Shown here: in pieces, positions 19,742 to 28,354 of the stretch
Layout: every line of letters starts with the position of its first letter
Position numbering within the stretch: position 1 is the first letter of the stretch
Origin: Candidatus Rhodoferax bjergmarkensis
Lineage (GTDB): Bacteria > Pseudomonadota > Gammaproteobacteria > Burkholderiales > Burkholderiaceae_C
Assembly: GCA_016708345.1 (NCBI GenBank)
Contig: JADJFX010000011.1
Span: forward strand, 62,001-126,000
Length of the DNA: 64,000 nucleotides
Direction: 5' to 3'
The notes under the pieces: generated by a model
The model's input: the letters and a program-made list of their open reading frames with translations, nothing else
Told to the model about the DNA's origin: nothing
The model's database searches: none
Position numbers and translations under genes: made by a program

Positions 19742-20071
19742 TTACTTCGACTGGCCCATGGCGCGCGCAATAACCGCTTTGGCCTGCTCATTTGCAGCGT
19801 GCGAGCGGACAATGGACGAGCAGCACAAGCCTGAAGTTTCGTAGTGAAGGTTCTCAAACAACTGGGCAGCAGCCGGATGGGCATCGAGCAAAAGGCCCAA
19901 TTCGAAACTCGCCGGAACCACCCCGAATTCACGCACCAAATGCGTGACGACCGAGCGGTACTGCTCAGGGCACACTGCAGCCGTGCTGCGTTCAAGGCGC
20001 TCCAACAACACGGCCAGAACATGCGTCACCGCCAGATTCGCCTTTGCAGGCGTGGGTTTTGTATCGTTCAT
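19742..20071 (-). CDS. Conserved hypothetical protein
   Basis: The 109-residue protein (MNDTKPTPAKANLAVTHVLAVLLERLERS...) is mainly helical. It contains VCPEQYRSVVTHLVREFGVVPASFELGLLLDAHPAAAQLFENLHYETSGLCCSS. No known motif is visible. An upstream ATG at 20092 would add MSPKIDG. It heads a probable three-gene transcript with the CxxC protein and dsbB. Confidence 0.65.
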   Translation of the reverse strand: MNDTKPTPAKANLAVTHVLAVLLERLERSTAAVCPEQYRSVVTHLVREFGVVPASFELGLLLDAHPAAAQLFENLHYETSGLCCSSIVRSHAANEQAKAVIARAMGQSK

Positions 20072-20194
20072 GCCATCTATCTTGGGGCTCATCGCAAAAT
20101 TTCAAGCGTTCAAAATACCAACCTTGCCCACCCGACGGGCACTGAAAGCTTGCTAAAGTCGCGCCTTCTGACAAGATTTTGTAAAAGGTTTCAC

Positions 20195-20467
20195 ATGGCA
20201 CGTACTGTAAATTGCATCAAACTCGGCAAAGATGCTGAAGGCTTGGATTTTGCGCCCTACCCCGGCGAGCTTGGCAAACGCATCTGGGAAAACGTCAGCA
20301 AAGAGGCTTGGGCCGCCTGGCTCAAACACCAAACCATGCTGGTCAATGAAAACCGCCTGAACCTGGCCGACGCGCGCGCGCGCCAGTACCTGGCACGCCA
20401 AATGGAAAACCACTTTTTTGGTGATGGTGCTGATGCCGCACAAGGCTACGTGCCGCCCAGCGCTTGA
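20195..20467 (+). CDS. yggX: YggX-type Fe(II) trafficking protein
   Basis: YggX-like proteins protect iron-sulfur enzymes against oxidative damage. The 90-residue product reads MARTVNCIKLGKDAEGLDFAPYPGELGKRIWENVSKEAWAAW, then KHQTMLVNENRLNLADARARQYLARQMENHFFG, the full family pattern with the single conserved Cys7. The stop TGA overlaps the TTG start of mnmC by 4 bases, so the two are translationally linked. Confidence 0.93.
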   Translation: MARTVNCIKLGKDAEGLDFAPYPGELGKRIWENVSKEAWAAWLKHQTMLVNENRLNLADARARQYLARQMENHFFGDGADAAQGYVPPSA

Positions 20468-22359
20468 TTCACCGGCCAACGACTGAGCCGCAGTACCTCC
20501 CTGCATTGCAGGGCTGTGGACTGCCGCAGGCATGGCACCAGCACAGTGCCTGGCGTGTGCTGGAGACTGACTTTGCTCAGGGCAGCAACTTTTTCGGCAC
20601 CTGGCAGGCCTGGCGGATGGATCCGCAGCGGCCCCGCATGCTGCATTACGTGGCCCTGACCCCAGCGCCCATCAGCCTGGAAGCATTACACGCCTTGGCG
20701 GCTGACCGACCAGACTGGGCACCGCTGGTCGATGAGTTGGCACCGCAGTGGTTTGGCCTGCTGCCGGGGTTTCACCGCCTCACGCTGGCGCAGGGCCATG
20801 TTCTTTTAACCCTGTGTGTGGGTGAGTCCGGTGCCCTGCTGCGCGAACAGCAATTTGCCGCCGACTCTGTTTACTGTCATTCCGGCGTAGCAAGCCAACC
20901 GGCTGCACCGCAAAGCTCGCTTTGGCGTGCCAAGGCCCTGGCGCGTTGTTGCCGCCGGGGTACCTGCATTTCCATTGGACCGCAAGCCCTTGGCAAACAA
21001 GCGGATTGGGTTCAATGCGGTTTCGTGTTCGAAGCGCCTGCGGGTCAGCCCCCCATTGGACATTGGCGGGCTGTGTTTGCCCCCCGCTGGACGCTTAAAA
21101 ACACCCGCAAATCATTTCGCACAGATGCACTCACCCCCAGCACCTGCGCTGTGATCGGGGCCGGGCTGGCCGGTGCCAGCATCGCCGCGGCGCTGGCCAG
21201 GCGCGGCTGGCAGGTGCAGGTGCTCGACCAGGGTGACGAGCCCGCAGCAGGGGCTTCCGGTCTGCCGGTGGGTCTGGTCGTGCCTTACGTTTCCAGTGAC
21301 GACGCCACGCTGTCACGCCTGTCGCGCAGTGGCGTGCGGCTGATGCTGCACGAGGCGCGCCAGCTGCTCAAAATTGGGCATGACTGGCAGGCCACAGGCG
21401 TTTTGGAACGGCGTGTGGACGGCTCGCCCGGATTGCCCCCCGAATGGACCGGTGCCGCCCTCGACTGGTCACGCCCGAGCTCACCCGCGCAGGCGGCGCA
21501 GGAACAGGCTCCGGCGCACACCTGGCACCACGGCATAGACACGCCAACGCCCGCCATCTGGCACACCCAAGCCGCATGGATCAAGCCCGCAGCCTTGGTG
21601 CGTGCCTGGCTGCGTCAGCCGGGCATTTCTTTTCAAGGTAGCGCCCAGGTGTGTGCGCTTCGTCCCAGTGGCATGGAGTGGGAACTGCTGGATGCCCGAC
21701 AGCAGGTGCTTGCCCGCGCCAAGCACGTGGTGTTTGCCAACGCCAACGCCGCAGTGCCGTTGGTTGAAGCGCTGCAAACCAGCGTGCCCACATTGGGGCT
21801 TGACCGCCAGCAGTTGCCCGTCGTGCATGGGGTGCGCGGCCAAGTGTCATGGTCTGTGCACCCAGAGCAGCACAGCGCGGCGTTTCCGCCATTTCCCGTC
21901 AATGGCGCGGGCAGCTTGATTCCCAAGGTTCCTGTGGGTGATGATTTAGCGCCTGGTCTGGCCTGGTTTGTGGGGGCCAGCTACCAGCCCGACAACCAGC
22001 CGATGGCAACTGACGCAGCGAAACATGCGGCCAACCTTGGACGCCTGCACAAGCTGGTGCCGGCTCTGGCCCACGTGTTGGTACCGCAGTTTGAGGCTGG
22101 CGATCTGAATGCATGGAAAGGCACGCGCTGCGTGACGGCTGACCGGCTGCCCATGCTGGGCCCGCTGTACCCAAGCGACAACCCGAGTTTGTGGATGTAC
22201 GCAGGCCTGGGCTCGCGCGGTTTGAGTTTGTCGGTGCTGTGCGCCGAGTTGCTGGCCGCCCAGTGGGGCGGCGAACCCTGGCCTGTTGAAGCCAGCCTTG
22301 CCCAAGCGCTCAATGCCCTTCGTGGCAAGAAAAACCCTGTTTGCGCAGATTCCTTATAG
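20464..22359 (+). CDS. mnmC: MnmC-type bifunctional tRNA-modification protein with degenerate methyltransferase domain
   Basis: MnmC finishes 5-methylaminomethyl-2-thiouridine at tRNA position 34. The C-terminal FAD domain is well conserved: CAVIGAGLAGASIAAALARRGW (about residue 224), GASGLPVGLVVPYVSSDD, WVHAGWAKPAAL-like IWHTQAAWIKPAALV, GRLHKLVP and RCVTADRLPMLGPL, ending GSRGLSLSVLCAELLAA. The N-terminal methyltransferase half still aligns (GSNFFGTWQAWRMDP; FHRLTLAQGHVLLTL). However, the SAM loop reads FAQGSNF where GFGxGLNF is usual, and the FLDGFAPxxNP motif is replaced by YCHSGVASQP. Methylation activity is therefore doubtful. The start TTG 20464 overlaps the yggX stop; the alternative is a much shorter form. 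Length is 631 residues. Confidence 0.85.
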   Translation: MIHRPTTEPQYLPALQGCGLPQAWHQHSAWRVLETDFAQGSNFFGTWQAWRMDPQRPRMLHYVALTPAPISLEALHALAADRPDWAPLVDELAPQWFGLLPGFHRLTLAQGHVLLTLCVGESGALLREQQFAADSVYCHSGVASQPAAPQSSLWRAKALARCCRRGTCISIGPQALGKQADWVQCGFVFEAPAGQPPIGHWRAVFAPRWTLKNTRKSFRTDALTPSTCAVIGAGLAGASIAAALARRGWQVQVLDQGDEPAAGASGLPVGLVVPYVSSDDATLSRLSRSGVRLMLHEARQLLKIGHDWQATGVLERRVDGSPGLPPEWTGAALDWSRPSSPAQAAQEQAPAHTWHHGIDTPTPAIWHTQAAWIKPAALVRAWLRQPGISFQGSAQVCALRPSGMEWELLDARQQVLARAKHVVFANANAAVPLVEALQTSVPTLGLDRQQLPVVHGVRGQVSWSVHPEQHSAAFPPFPVNGAGSLIPKVPVGDDLAPGLAWFVGASYQPDNQPMATDAAKHAANLGRLHKLVPALAHVLVPQFEAGDLNAWKGTRCVTADRLPMLGPLYPSDNPSLWMYAGLGSRGLSLSVLCAELLAAQWGGEPWPVEASLAQALNALRGKKNPVCADSL

Positions 22360-22386
22360 CTTGATAGCTATATATTTTGTAGCATC
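22352..22386. repeat. TAGC-type palindrome at the mnmC 3' end
   Basis: CTTATAGCTTGATAGCTATA followed by TATTTTGTAGC contains two TAGCT half-sites facing each other. It spans the mnmC stop codon and the end of the convergent receiver gene. It is one member of the short palindromic family described in the findings and may act as a weak bidirectional hairpin. Confidence 0.45.
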
Positions 22387-23108
22387 TGGACGATTTGCTG
22401 CGGATTGTAAGGCTTGTCGAGCAAACCACCCACACCGGCGCTCTCTGCCCGCTCGCGCATGTGCCAGCCGGTATCGGAGGTGGTGACAACAATACGCCCG
22501 ATGGCGGGCTCCAGATTGACCAGTTGGCGAATCAGCTCCCAGCCATCCATGTCAGGCACATCCAGCCCCACAACGATCAGGTCGTAGCGGCGCTTTTTGG
22601 CCAATGCAAGCGCCTGCTCGCCGGTTTGTGCATCGTCCACCTCGGCATGCCCGGCCAGCGCCAGACGCGCACGCAGGTACATGCGGTCTTCGCGCGAGGG
22701 GTCTACCAGCAAAGTCACTTTGAAGCCCGGTGGGGTCTTGAAACCGGCCACGGTGTCGCAGTAATCGCCGTCTTCGTTTTTGGTTTCGGACGGTGCAAAC
22801 AAGCTGTCAATGGCTTTGACGATCTCGGGCCAGTTTATGGGCCGCTCAAACGTGCGCCATGCGTTGGCCGGCGCATCATGCCCGACGCAAATCATTTTCA
22901 GGCGCGGATTCAGGCTGGGCGAAGCCAGTTCAAGACCCGCTTCATAGGCGTCCACGTCAATCAAGGCCAAATGCGGGGCCACCTGGAGATCGGGCGTCCA
23001 CAAACTGTAAGCCGTGGGCCGCACGCTGGAAAGCCTGAACAGGGTATTGAGGGCATGGCGTTCAACATCGGTGAAGCCTACGACCTTGACATAAACGCTG
23101 GATCCCAT
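22368..23108 (-). CDS. Two-domain receiver-like regulator lacking the phospho-acceptor Asp
   Basis: From ATG 23108 (MGSSVYVKVVGFTDVERHAL) the first 130 residues form an unfamiliar domain, perhaps a second diverged receiver (PHLALIDVDAYEAG). Residues about 130-246 are clearly receiver-like: TLLVDPSREDRMYLRARL, YDLIVVGLDVPDMDGWEL, IVVTTSDTG and LLDKPYNPQQIV. The acidic residues at strand 1 and the strand-5 Lys are present. At the phosphorylation position (DLIVVxLDVPDMDG) there is Gly instead of Asp, at about residue 181. No output domain is visible. It may be a phosphorylation-independent adaptor. It is convergent with mnmC. Confidence 0.7.
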   Translation of the reverse strand: MGSSVYVKVVGFTDVERHALNTLFRLSSVRPTAYSLWTPDLQVAPHLALIDVDAYEAGLELASPSLNPRLKMICVGHDAPANAWRTFERPINWPEIVKAIDSLFAPSETKNEDGDYCDTVAGFKTPPGFKVTLLVDPSREDRMYLRARLALAGHAEVDDAQTGEQALALAKKRRYDLIVVGLDVPDMDGWELIRQLVNLEPAIGRIVVTTSDTGWHMRERAESAGVGGLLDKPYNPQQIVQMLQNI

Positions 23109-23289
23109 GGGTAACAAACTTTCAGAGCAGAGTAATGAATGCGGGTCAATTATGACGCTGATCGGGACCATCTCACAGCCTTGGGCCTGAACAGCGAGCC
23201 ATTGTGAATGCTTCGCAGCCCCCCACACCGACGGTTGAAGGATTGCACATTTGCAAACTTGCACGCAGCCGTCATCTTATTTTTCTTTC

Positions 23290-23310
23290 CATATTCCATA
23301 AATGAATATG
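23290..23310. promoter_or_regulatory. Inverted repeat CATATTC-N7-GAATATG upstream of tauE
   Basis: The 7-base arms at 23290-23296 and 23304-23310 are perfect. The site lies in an AT-rich stretch 56 bases before the TauE/SafE start. It could be an operator for a regulator of the sulfur cluster. CysB sites are AT-rich and loosely defined, so this assignment is only a guess. Confidence 0.4.
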
Positions 23311-23365
23311 AAAATCATAAAAATGTATTTTGCAATCTAAAGCACCACTATTAAAGTCTGCCCCT

Positions 23366-24157
23366 ATGCATGATCTTGCTTTTGTTTTTGCCGGTTTTTT
23401 TGTCGGAATCGTCGTCGGGCTGACCGGCGTCGGGGGCGGCTCACTCATGACGCCCATTCTGATTTTTTTCTTCGGCGTCAAGCCCTACATGGCCGTTGGC
23501 ACCGACCTGCTGTTTGCCGCCTTTACCAAGATGGGGGGCACGCTCAAGCTGGCACGCGCCAAGGTGATCGACTGGCGGGTGGTGTTTCACCTGTCAGCGG
23601 GCAGCATTCCGGCCGCCTTGACCACCTTGTTTTTGCTCAACCATTTCGGCGCTGCCGACCCCAAAGTGCAAAGCCTGATGACCAGCACCCTGGGCGTGGC
23701 GCTGCTGCTCACGGCGGCGGCCACCTTGTACAAGGCGCTGCGCGGAAAAACCGCACCTACCTCGGTTGCACGGGGCCAGGAAAGCCAGGCCGCCACGCCG
23801 CGCCACTGGAGCTTGCCGCTGCTGTTTGGCGGCGTTATTGGCACCTTGGTCACGCTGACCTCGGTGGGAGCGGGGGCCATTGGCGTCACCGTGCTGATGA
23901 TTTTGTACCCCATGCTGCCGCTGCCGCGCATTGTGGCCGCCGACATTGCCTACGCCGTGCCCCTGACGCTGGTGGCCGGCCTGGGCCACGCGTCGCTCGG
24001 TTCGGTGGACTGGCCCTTGTTGGCTAAACTGCTGGCCGGTTCGCTGCCCGGCATCTGGGTGGGTTCGCACCTGATGTCGCGCATTCCTGAACGGGTCATC
24101 CGCTCGCTGCTTTCCGTGCTGCTGGCCTACGCCGGCCTCAAATTAATCGCTTTGTAA
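23366..24157 (+). CDS. TauE/SafE-family sulfite exporter / permease
   Basis: The 263-residue membrane protein starts MHDLAFVFAGFFVGIVVGLTGVGGGSLMTPIL, the classical first TauE/SafE repeat. The second repeat is LLFGGVIGTLVTLTSVGAGAIGVTVLMILYP. About eight membrane helices are visible and the C-terminus is LLSVLLAYAGLKLIAL. The family moves sulfite, sulfonates or other anions. Its position 65 bases before cysI on the same strand ties it to sulfate assimilation, either exporting excess sulfite or importing a sulfur anion. Confidence 0.9.
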   Translation: MHDLAFVFAGFFVGIVVGLTGVGGGSLMTPILIFFFGVKPYMAVGTDLLFAAFTKMGGTLKLARAKVIDWRVVFHLSAGSIPAALTTLFLLNHFGAADPKVQSLMTSTLGVALLLTAAATLYKALRGKTAPTSVARGQESQAATPRHWSLPLLFGGVIGTLVTLTSVGAGAIGVTVLMILYPMLPLPRIVAADIAYAVPLTLVAGLGHASLGSVDWPLLAKLLAGSLPGIWVGSHLMSRIPERVIRSLLSVLLAYAGLKLIAL

Positions 24158-24222
24158 AACTCTGTGGGCTGGTGGGCACTCGCCTGGCGAGCTGCCCTAC
24201 CCCGCTATTTCTGTAACTGACC

Positions 24223-26040
24223 ATGTACCAATACACCGAATTTGACCGCCAGTTCGTCCGCAACCGCGCCGCACAGCACCGCGACCAGCTGGAGCGCAAC
24301 CTGGCTGGCACCCTGAGTGACGACGAATTTCGCCCGCTGCGGCTGCAAAACGGCTGGTACATCCAGCGCTATGCGCCCATGCTGCGCGTGGCGGTGCCTT
24401 ATGGCGAGCTGTCCAGCAAGCAGTTGCGCGTGCTGGCCCGCATTGCGCGTGAATTCGACCACCCCAGCAAAGAGGTGTTTGAAACGGCCATTGGTGCCCA
24501 AGCCGCCTGGGGCACCACCCACCTGCCAGTGGGCTACGGTCACTTCACCACGCGCCAGAACGTGCAGTTCAACTGGATTCCCCTGGCCAAAAGCGCCGAT
24601 GTGATGGACCTGCTGGCCACGGTGAACATGCACGGCATCCAGACCAGCGGCAATTGCATCCGCAACATCACCAGCGACGAACTGGCGGGTGTGGCCCCCG
24701 ACGAAATCGCCGACCCGCGCCCGTTTGCCGAAATCATGCGCCAGTGGAGCACGCTGCACCCTGAGTTTGCCTTTTTGCCGCGCAAGTTCAAGATTGCCAT
24801 CACCGGGGCCACCAACGACCGCGCCGCCACCCGCTGGCACGATGTGGGCCTGCACCTGGTCAAAAACGCGGCGGGCGAGCTGGGCTTTCGCGTGCTGGTG
24901 GGTGGCGGCATGGGCCGCACGCCGGTCATCGGCACCGTGGTGCGCGAGTTCCTGCCTTGGAACCAGATCATGAACTACCTGGAAGCCGTGGTGCGTGTCT
25001 ACAACCGCTGGGGCCGGCGGGACAATATGTACAAGGCGCGGATCAAGATTTTGGTCAAGGCCGAGGGCCAGCGCTACATCGACGAGGTGGAAGCCGAGTA
25101 CCAGCAGATCATCATGCAAGACGGTGCGCCGCACACCATCACGCAGGCCGAGCTGGACCGGGTTTCTGCATGTTTTGTGCCTCCTGCGCTGATAGAACGT
25201 GCGCAAGAAGCTATTAAAACTGTAGCAATTCCGACTGAACGACAAAAAGACTACGAACGCTGGCTGAAACAAAACGTGGCGGCACACCAAAACCCCGCGC
25301 TGCGCGCCGTCACCCTGTCCTACAAACGCCTGGGCCAGGCCCCCGGCGATGCCGATGCCGACCAGCTGGATACCGCCGCCGACCTGGCCGACCAGTTCAG
25401 CGCGGGCGAAGTGCGCGTGACCCACGACCAGAACCTGCTGCTGCCGTGGGTGCGGGTAGAGGACTTGCCCGCCCTGTGGGTTGAGGCCAGCCACGCGGGC
25501 CTGGCCCGCAGCAACGTGCGCCTGCTGACCGACATGATTGCCTGCCCCGGCGGCGACTTCTGCGCGCTGGCCAATGCCCGCTCGATCCCGATTGCCGCCG
25601 CCATCACCGAGCGCTACCAGGACATGGACGAGCTGCACGACCTGGGCGAGATTGACCTGCACATCAGCGGCTGCATCAACTCCTGCGGCCACCACCACAG
25701 CGGCCACATTGGCATTTTGGGCGTGGACAAGGACGGCAAGGAGTGGTACCAGGTGTCGCTGGGCGGCTCCGACGGTTCCATGCTCAGCGGCACGGCCACG
25801 CCCGGCAAGGTGGTGGGCCCGTCGTTCGGCGCGCTGGAAGTGCCGGGCGTGATTGAAGCCCTGCTCGACACTTTCCGCCAGCATCGTCAGGGCCGCGAGA
25901 CCTTTATGGAAACACTCAAGCGTGTCGGCTTTGACAGCTTCAAACTGGCGGCCAATTCGGCCCGTTTGGCGGACAAGCATGAAGAGCTGCACTCGCTGCC
26001 CAAGGCGGCTGGCTTTGCCAAAGACGCGCAGGAAGCTTGA
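24223..26040 (+). CDS. cysI: Sulfite reductase hemoprotein (ferredoxin-type nitrite/sulfite reductase)
   Basis: CysI reduces sulfite to sulfide with six electrons using siroheme and a 4Fe-4S cluster. The 605-residue enzyme shows GYGHFTTRQNVQFNW, TSGNCIRNITSDELAGVAPDE, VGGGMGRTP and ACPGGDFCALANARS (C441 and C447), then HISGCINSCGHHHSGHIGILG (C484 and C488). This is the full C-x5-C / C-x3-C cluster set. Electrons probably come from ferredoxin or a separate flavoprotein, since no cysJ is present. A TAGC-type repeat (25183-25234) is read in frame as ALIERAQEAIKTVAIPTE, in a surface-type helix. The frame is intact. Confidence 0.93.
   Translation: MYQYTEFDRQFVRNRAAQHRDQLERNLAGTLSDDEFRPLRLQNGWYIQRYAPMLRVAVPYGELSSKQLRVLARIAREFDHPSKEVFETAIGAQAAWGTTHLPVGYGHFTTRQNVQFNWIPLAKSADVMDLLATVNMHGIQTSGNCIRNITSDELAGVAPDEIADPRPFAEIMRQWSTLHPEFAFLPRKFKIAITGATNDRAATRWHDVGLHLVKNAAGELGFRVLVGGGMGRTPVIGTVVREFLPWNQIMNYLEAVVRVYNRWGRRDNMYKARIKILVKAEGQRYIDEVEAEYQQIIMQDGAPHTITQAELDRVSACFVPPALIERAQEAIKTVAIPTERQKDYERWLKQNVAAHQNPALRAVTLSYKRLGQAPGDADADQLDTAADLADQFSAGEVRVTHDQNLLLPWVRVEDLPALWVEASHAGLARSNVRLLTDMIACPGGDFCALANARSIPIAAAITERYQDMDELHDLGEIDLHISGCINSCGHHHSGHIGILGVDKDGKEWYQVSLGGSDGSMLSGTATPGKVVGPSFGALEVPGVIEALLDTFRQHRQGRETFMETLKRVGFDSFKLAANSARLADKHEELHSLPKAAGFAKDAQEA
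25180..25236. repeat. TAGC-type palindromic repeat inside cysI
   Basis: GCGCTGATAGAACGTGCGC, then AAGAAGCTATTAAAACTGTAGC carries the usual GCGC centre and a TAGCT/AGCTA half-site. It is read through without breaking the frame. It matches other copies at 45966, 46490, 61549 and 62575 in layout rather than in exact sequence. Confidence 0.45.
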
Positions 26041-26111
26041 ATACAAATACTTTGCAGGACAGAGCGAAACGAAAAACGCAAGTTCAGCCCTCAACCAAAG
26101 ATGAAAATACT

Positions 26112-26498
26112 ATGAAATTAATAGCTGCTACCGCACATTCCACAAGCGCTACAGGCCCAAATGTCTTGGAAATTGCAAACACCGAAGACCCCCGCACGCT
26201 CGACTTGACGGGTGTGACCCGCGTCGACCTGAGCTTCCCCAAGTTCACCGATGGCCGCGCCTTCAGCCAGGCCTTCCTGCTGCGCCGCCGCCTGGGTTTC
26301 AAAGGTGAAATTCGTGCCACTGGCGACGTTCTGGTCGATCAATTGGCGCAAATGCAGCGCAGCGGTTTTGATACCGCCGTGTTGCGCGCTGACCAGAGCC
26401 TGGAAGTCGCGCAAACCCAGCTTGAGCGCTACGCTGGCTTCTACCAGGGCGACGCGGTGACCGTACAGCCCATTTTTAACCGGAAAATTGCCGCATGA
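26112..26498 (+). CDS. DUF934 protein of the sulfate-assimilation cluster
   Basis: DUF934 proteins are small partners of CysI/CysH in beta- and gammaproteobacteria; their biochemical role is not established. The core reads NTEDPRTLDLTGVTRVDLSFPKFTDGRAFSQAFLLRRRLGFKGEIRATGDVLVDQLAQMQRSGFD, then YAGFYQGDAV. ATG 26112 is preferred. An alternative TTG at 26037 would add 25 residues that look unlike the family. The first 17 codons (MKLIAATAHSTSATGP) come from a TAGC-type repeat, so the repeat supplies the start region. The gene overlaps cysH by 4 bases. Confidence 0.88.
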   Translation: MKLIAATAHSTSATGPNVLEIANTEDPRTLDLTGVTRVDLSFPKFTDGRAFSQAFLLRRRLGFKGEIRATGDVLVDQLAQMQRSGFDTAVLRADQSLEVAQTQLERYAGFYQGDAVTVQPIFNRKIAA

Positions 26499-27256
26499 AC
26501 GCCATTAAACTCAACGCCCGCGCCTCAGGCACTTTTGACGCCAAACTGGCCGAAACCGTGGCCGTGCTGGAACAAGCCGCACGCGACTACGCCCCAAGCA
26601 CGGCAGGCAGCGCCCCGCGCATCAGCCTGGCTTGCAGCCTGGGTGCCGAAGACGTGGCACTTGCCCACCTGGTCAATTCCCTGCAGCTGAACATCGGCAT
26701 TTTTGTGCTGGAAACCGGCATGCTCAACCCCGAAACGCTGGCTCTGCTGGAACGCCTGAAAGCGAGCTCACGCACACCGATTCAGGTCTACACCCCGCGC
26801 ACCGAAGACGCCGAGCAATTCGTAGCGCGCGAAGGCAAGGACGCCATGTACAAAAGCATTGCGCTGCGCAAGGCCTGCTGCCATATCCGCAAGATGGAGC
26901 CGCTGGAGCGTGCCCTGGCGGGCAAGGACGCCTGGATCACCGGCTTGCGCCGCGAACAGTCCGGCGCGCGCGCCGATGTGCCGCTGATTGACAGCACGAA
27001 TCCGGCCCGTGTCAAAATCAACCCCCTTGCCAACTGGACCTGGGGTGACGTGTGGCACTTCATTGCCATCAACAAAATTGACTACAACCCGCTGCATGAC
27101 CAGTTTTTCCCCAGCATTGGCTGCGCGCCTTGCACCCGCGCCATCAGCATGGGAGAAGATTTCCGCGCTGGCCGCTGGTGGTGGGAAGACGAGGCGGCCA
27201 AAGAATGCGGCCTGCACGTCACCCCGTCAAGCACCCTTGAGAAAACGTCGGCATGA
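26495..27256 (+). CDS. cysH: Adenylyl-sulfate (APS) reductase
   Basis: This reductase converts activated sulfate to sulfite with thioredoxin. The 253-residue protein has SLACSLGAEDVALAHL (PP-loop region), IGIFVLETGMLNPETLALLE, YKSIALRKACCHIRKMEPLERAL, AWITGLRREQS and FFPSIGCAPCTRAI. The four cysteines CC (128 and 129) and C-x2-C (210 and 213) would ligate a 4Fe-4S cluster. That marks the APS-specific type rather than the PAPS type, and agrees with the absence of a cysC fusion here. The stop overlaps the cysD start. Confidence 0.93.
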   Translation: MNAIKLNARASGTFDAKLAETVAVLEQAARDYAPSTAGSAPRISLACSLGAEDVALAHLVNSLQLNIGIFVLETGMLNPETLALLERLKASSRTPIQVYTPRTEDAEQFVAREGKDAMYKSIALRKACCHIRKMEPLERALAGKDAWITGLRREQSGARADVPLIDSTNPARVKINPLANWTWGDVWHFIAINKIDYNPLHDQFFPSIGCAPCTRAISMGEDFRAGRWWWEDEAAKECGLHVTPSSTLEKTSA

Positions 27257-28224
27257 ACGCCCGCACCGAACCTGAACAGCTTCAACCCATGCTCCATTCA
27301 CAATCACACGCCTATCGCCCGGACCACCTGAGCAACACGCACCTGGATGCGCTGGAGGAGGAAACCATCTTCATCCTGCGCGAGGTGGCTGCCGCCTTCG
27401 AGCGCCCTACCCTGCTGTTTTCCGGCGGCAAAGACTCGCTGGTGATGCTCAAATGCGCCGAAAAAGCATTCGGCGTGGGCCGCATTCCCTACCCGCTCCT
27501 GATGATCGACACCGGCCACAACTTCCATGAAGTGACCGATTTCCGCGACTCGCGCGCCAAAGAGCTGCAGGCCGAGCTGATTGTGCGCAGCGTGGAAGAC
27601 TCCATGAAGCGTGGCACCGTGCGGCTGGCGCACCCGGGCGAGTCGCGCAACGTGCACCAGTCGGTCACGCTGCTCGAAGCGATTGACGAGTTCCGCTTTG
27701 ACGCGCTGATTGGCGGTGCCAGGCGCGACGAAGAAAAGGCGCGCGCCAAGGAACGCATTTTTTCGCACCGCGACAGCTTCGGCCAGTGGCAACCCAAAGC
27801 ACAGCGGCCCGAGCTGTGGACGCTGTTCAACACCCGCTTGCAGCCGGGCGAGCACTTTCGCGTGTTCCCCATCTCCAACTGGACCGAGCTGGACGTATGG
27901 CAGTACATTGACCGCGAAAACATCGCCCTGCCCTCGCTTTACTACACCCACAAACGTGATGTGGTAGAGCGCAAGGGCCTGCTGGTGCCGGTGACCGAGC
28001 TGACCCCGGCGCGCGAGGGTGAAACCGTTGAATCGCGCGACGTGCGTTTTCGCACCGTGGGCGACATCACCTGCACCTGCCCGGTGGAAAGCATGGCCGC
28101 CACCGCTGCCGACATCGTGCTCGAAACGCTGGCTGCCGACGTGAGCGAGCGCGGCGCCACCCGCATGGACGACAAAACCTCTGAGGCTTCCATGGAAAAA
28201 CGTAAAAAAGACGGGTACTTTTAG
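27253..28224 (+). CDS. cysD: Sulfate adenylyltransferase subunit 2
   Basis: CysD makes APS from sulfate and ATP, driven by the GTPase CysN. The 323-residue protein has the ATP-PPase motif LLFSGGKDSLVMLKCA (SGGKDS at residues 57-62), PLLMIDTGHNFHEVTDFRD, GGARRDEEKARAKERIFSHRD, ISNWTELDVWQYI and CTCPVESMAATA. It ends MEKRKKDGYF. A 4-base overlap with cysH shows tight coupling. A long hairpin separates it from cysN. Confidence 0.95.
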   Translation: MNARTEPEQLQPMLHSQSHAYRPDHLSNTHLDALEEETIFILREVAAAFERPTLLFSGGKDSLVMLKCAEKAFGVGRIPYPLLMIDTGHNFHEVTDFRDSRAKELQAELIVRSVEDSMKRGTVRLAHPGESRNVHQSVTLLEAIDEFRFDALIGGARRDEEKARAKERIFSHRDSFGQWQPKAQRPELWTLFNTRLQPGEHFRVFPISNWTELDVWQYIDRENIALPSLYYTHKRDVVERKGLLVPVTELTPAREGETVESRDVRFRTVGDITCTCPVESMAATAADIVLETLAADVSERGATRMDDKTSEASMEKRKKDGYF

Positions 28225-28233
28225 GCGCAACCC

Positions 28234-28329
28234 GGATTGGGCAGGCGGGGCACTCTGCTTCGCGAATGTCCCCCGGCCTGCGGCCTCCTCCTTAACTTCG
28301 CTACGCAGAGCGCCCCACCTACCCAATCC
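28234..28329. repeat. 96-bp hairpin element A between cysD and cysN
   Basis: The arms GGATTGGGCAGGCGGGGC and GCCCCACCTACCCAATCC pair almost fully and extend inward through CTCTGC/GCAGAG. The loop side reads TGTCCCCCGGCCTGCGGCC, then TCCTCCTTAACTTCGC. The same loop, with unrelated arms, occurs at 41597-41700. It starts 10 bases after the cysD stop and sits inside the operon. It could attenuate cysN expression or stabilise the upstream mRNA. Confidence 0.75.
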
Positions 28330-28354
28330 TAGCCATAACTTGATTGAAAACCTT

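Noticed and set aside
24205..26094. 629-codon open frame on the minus strand
   Set aside because: It is antisense to cysI, is rich in His/Gln/Ala/Gly typical of shadow frames in high-GC DNA, and has no motif.
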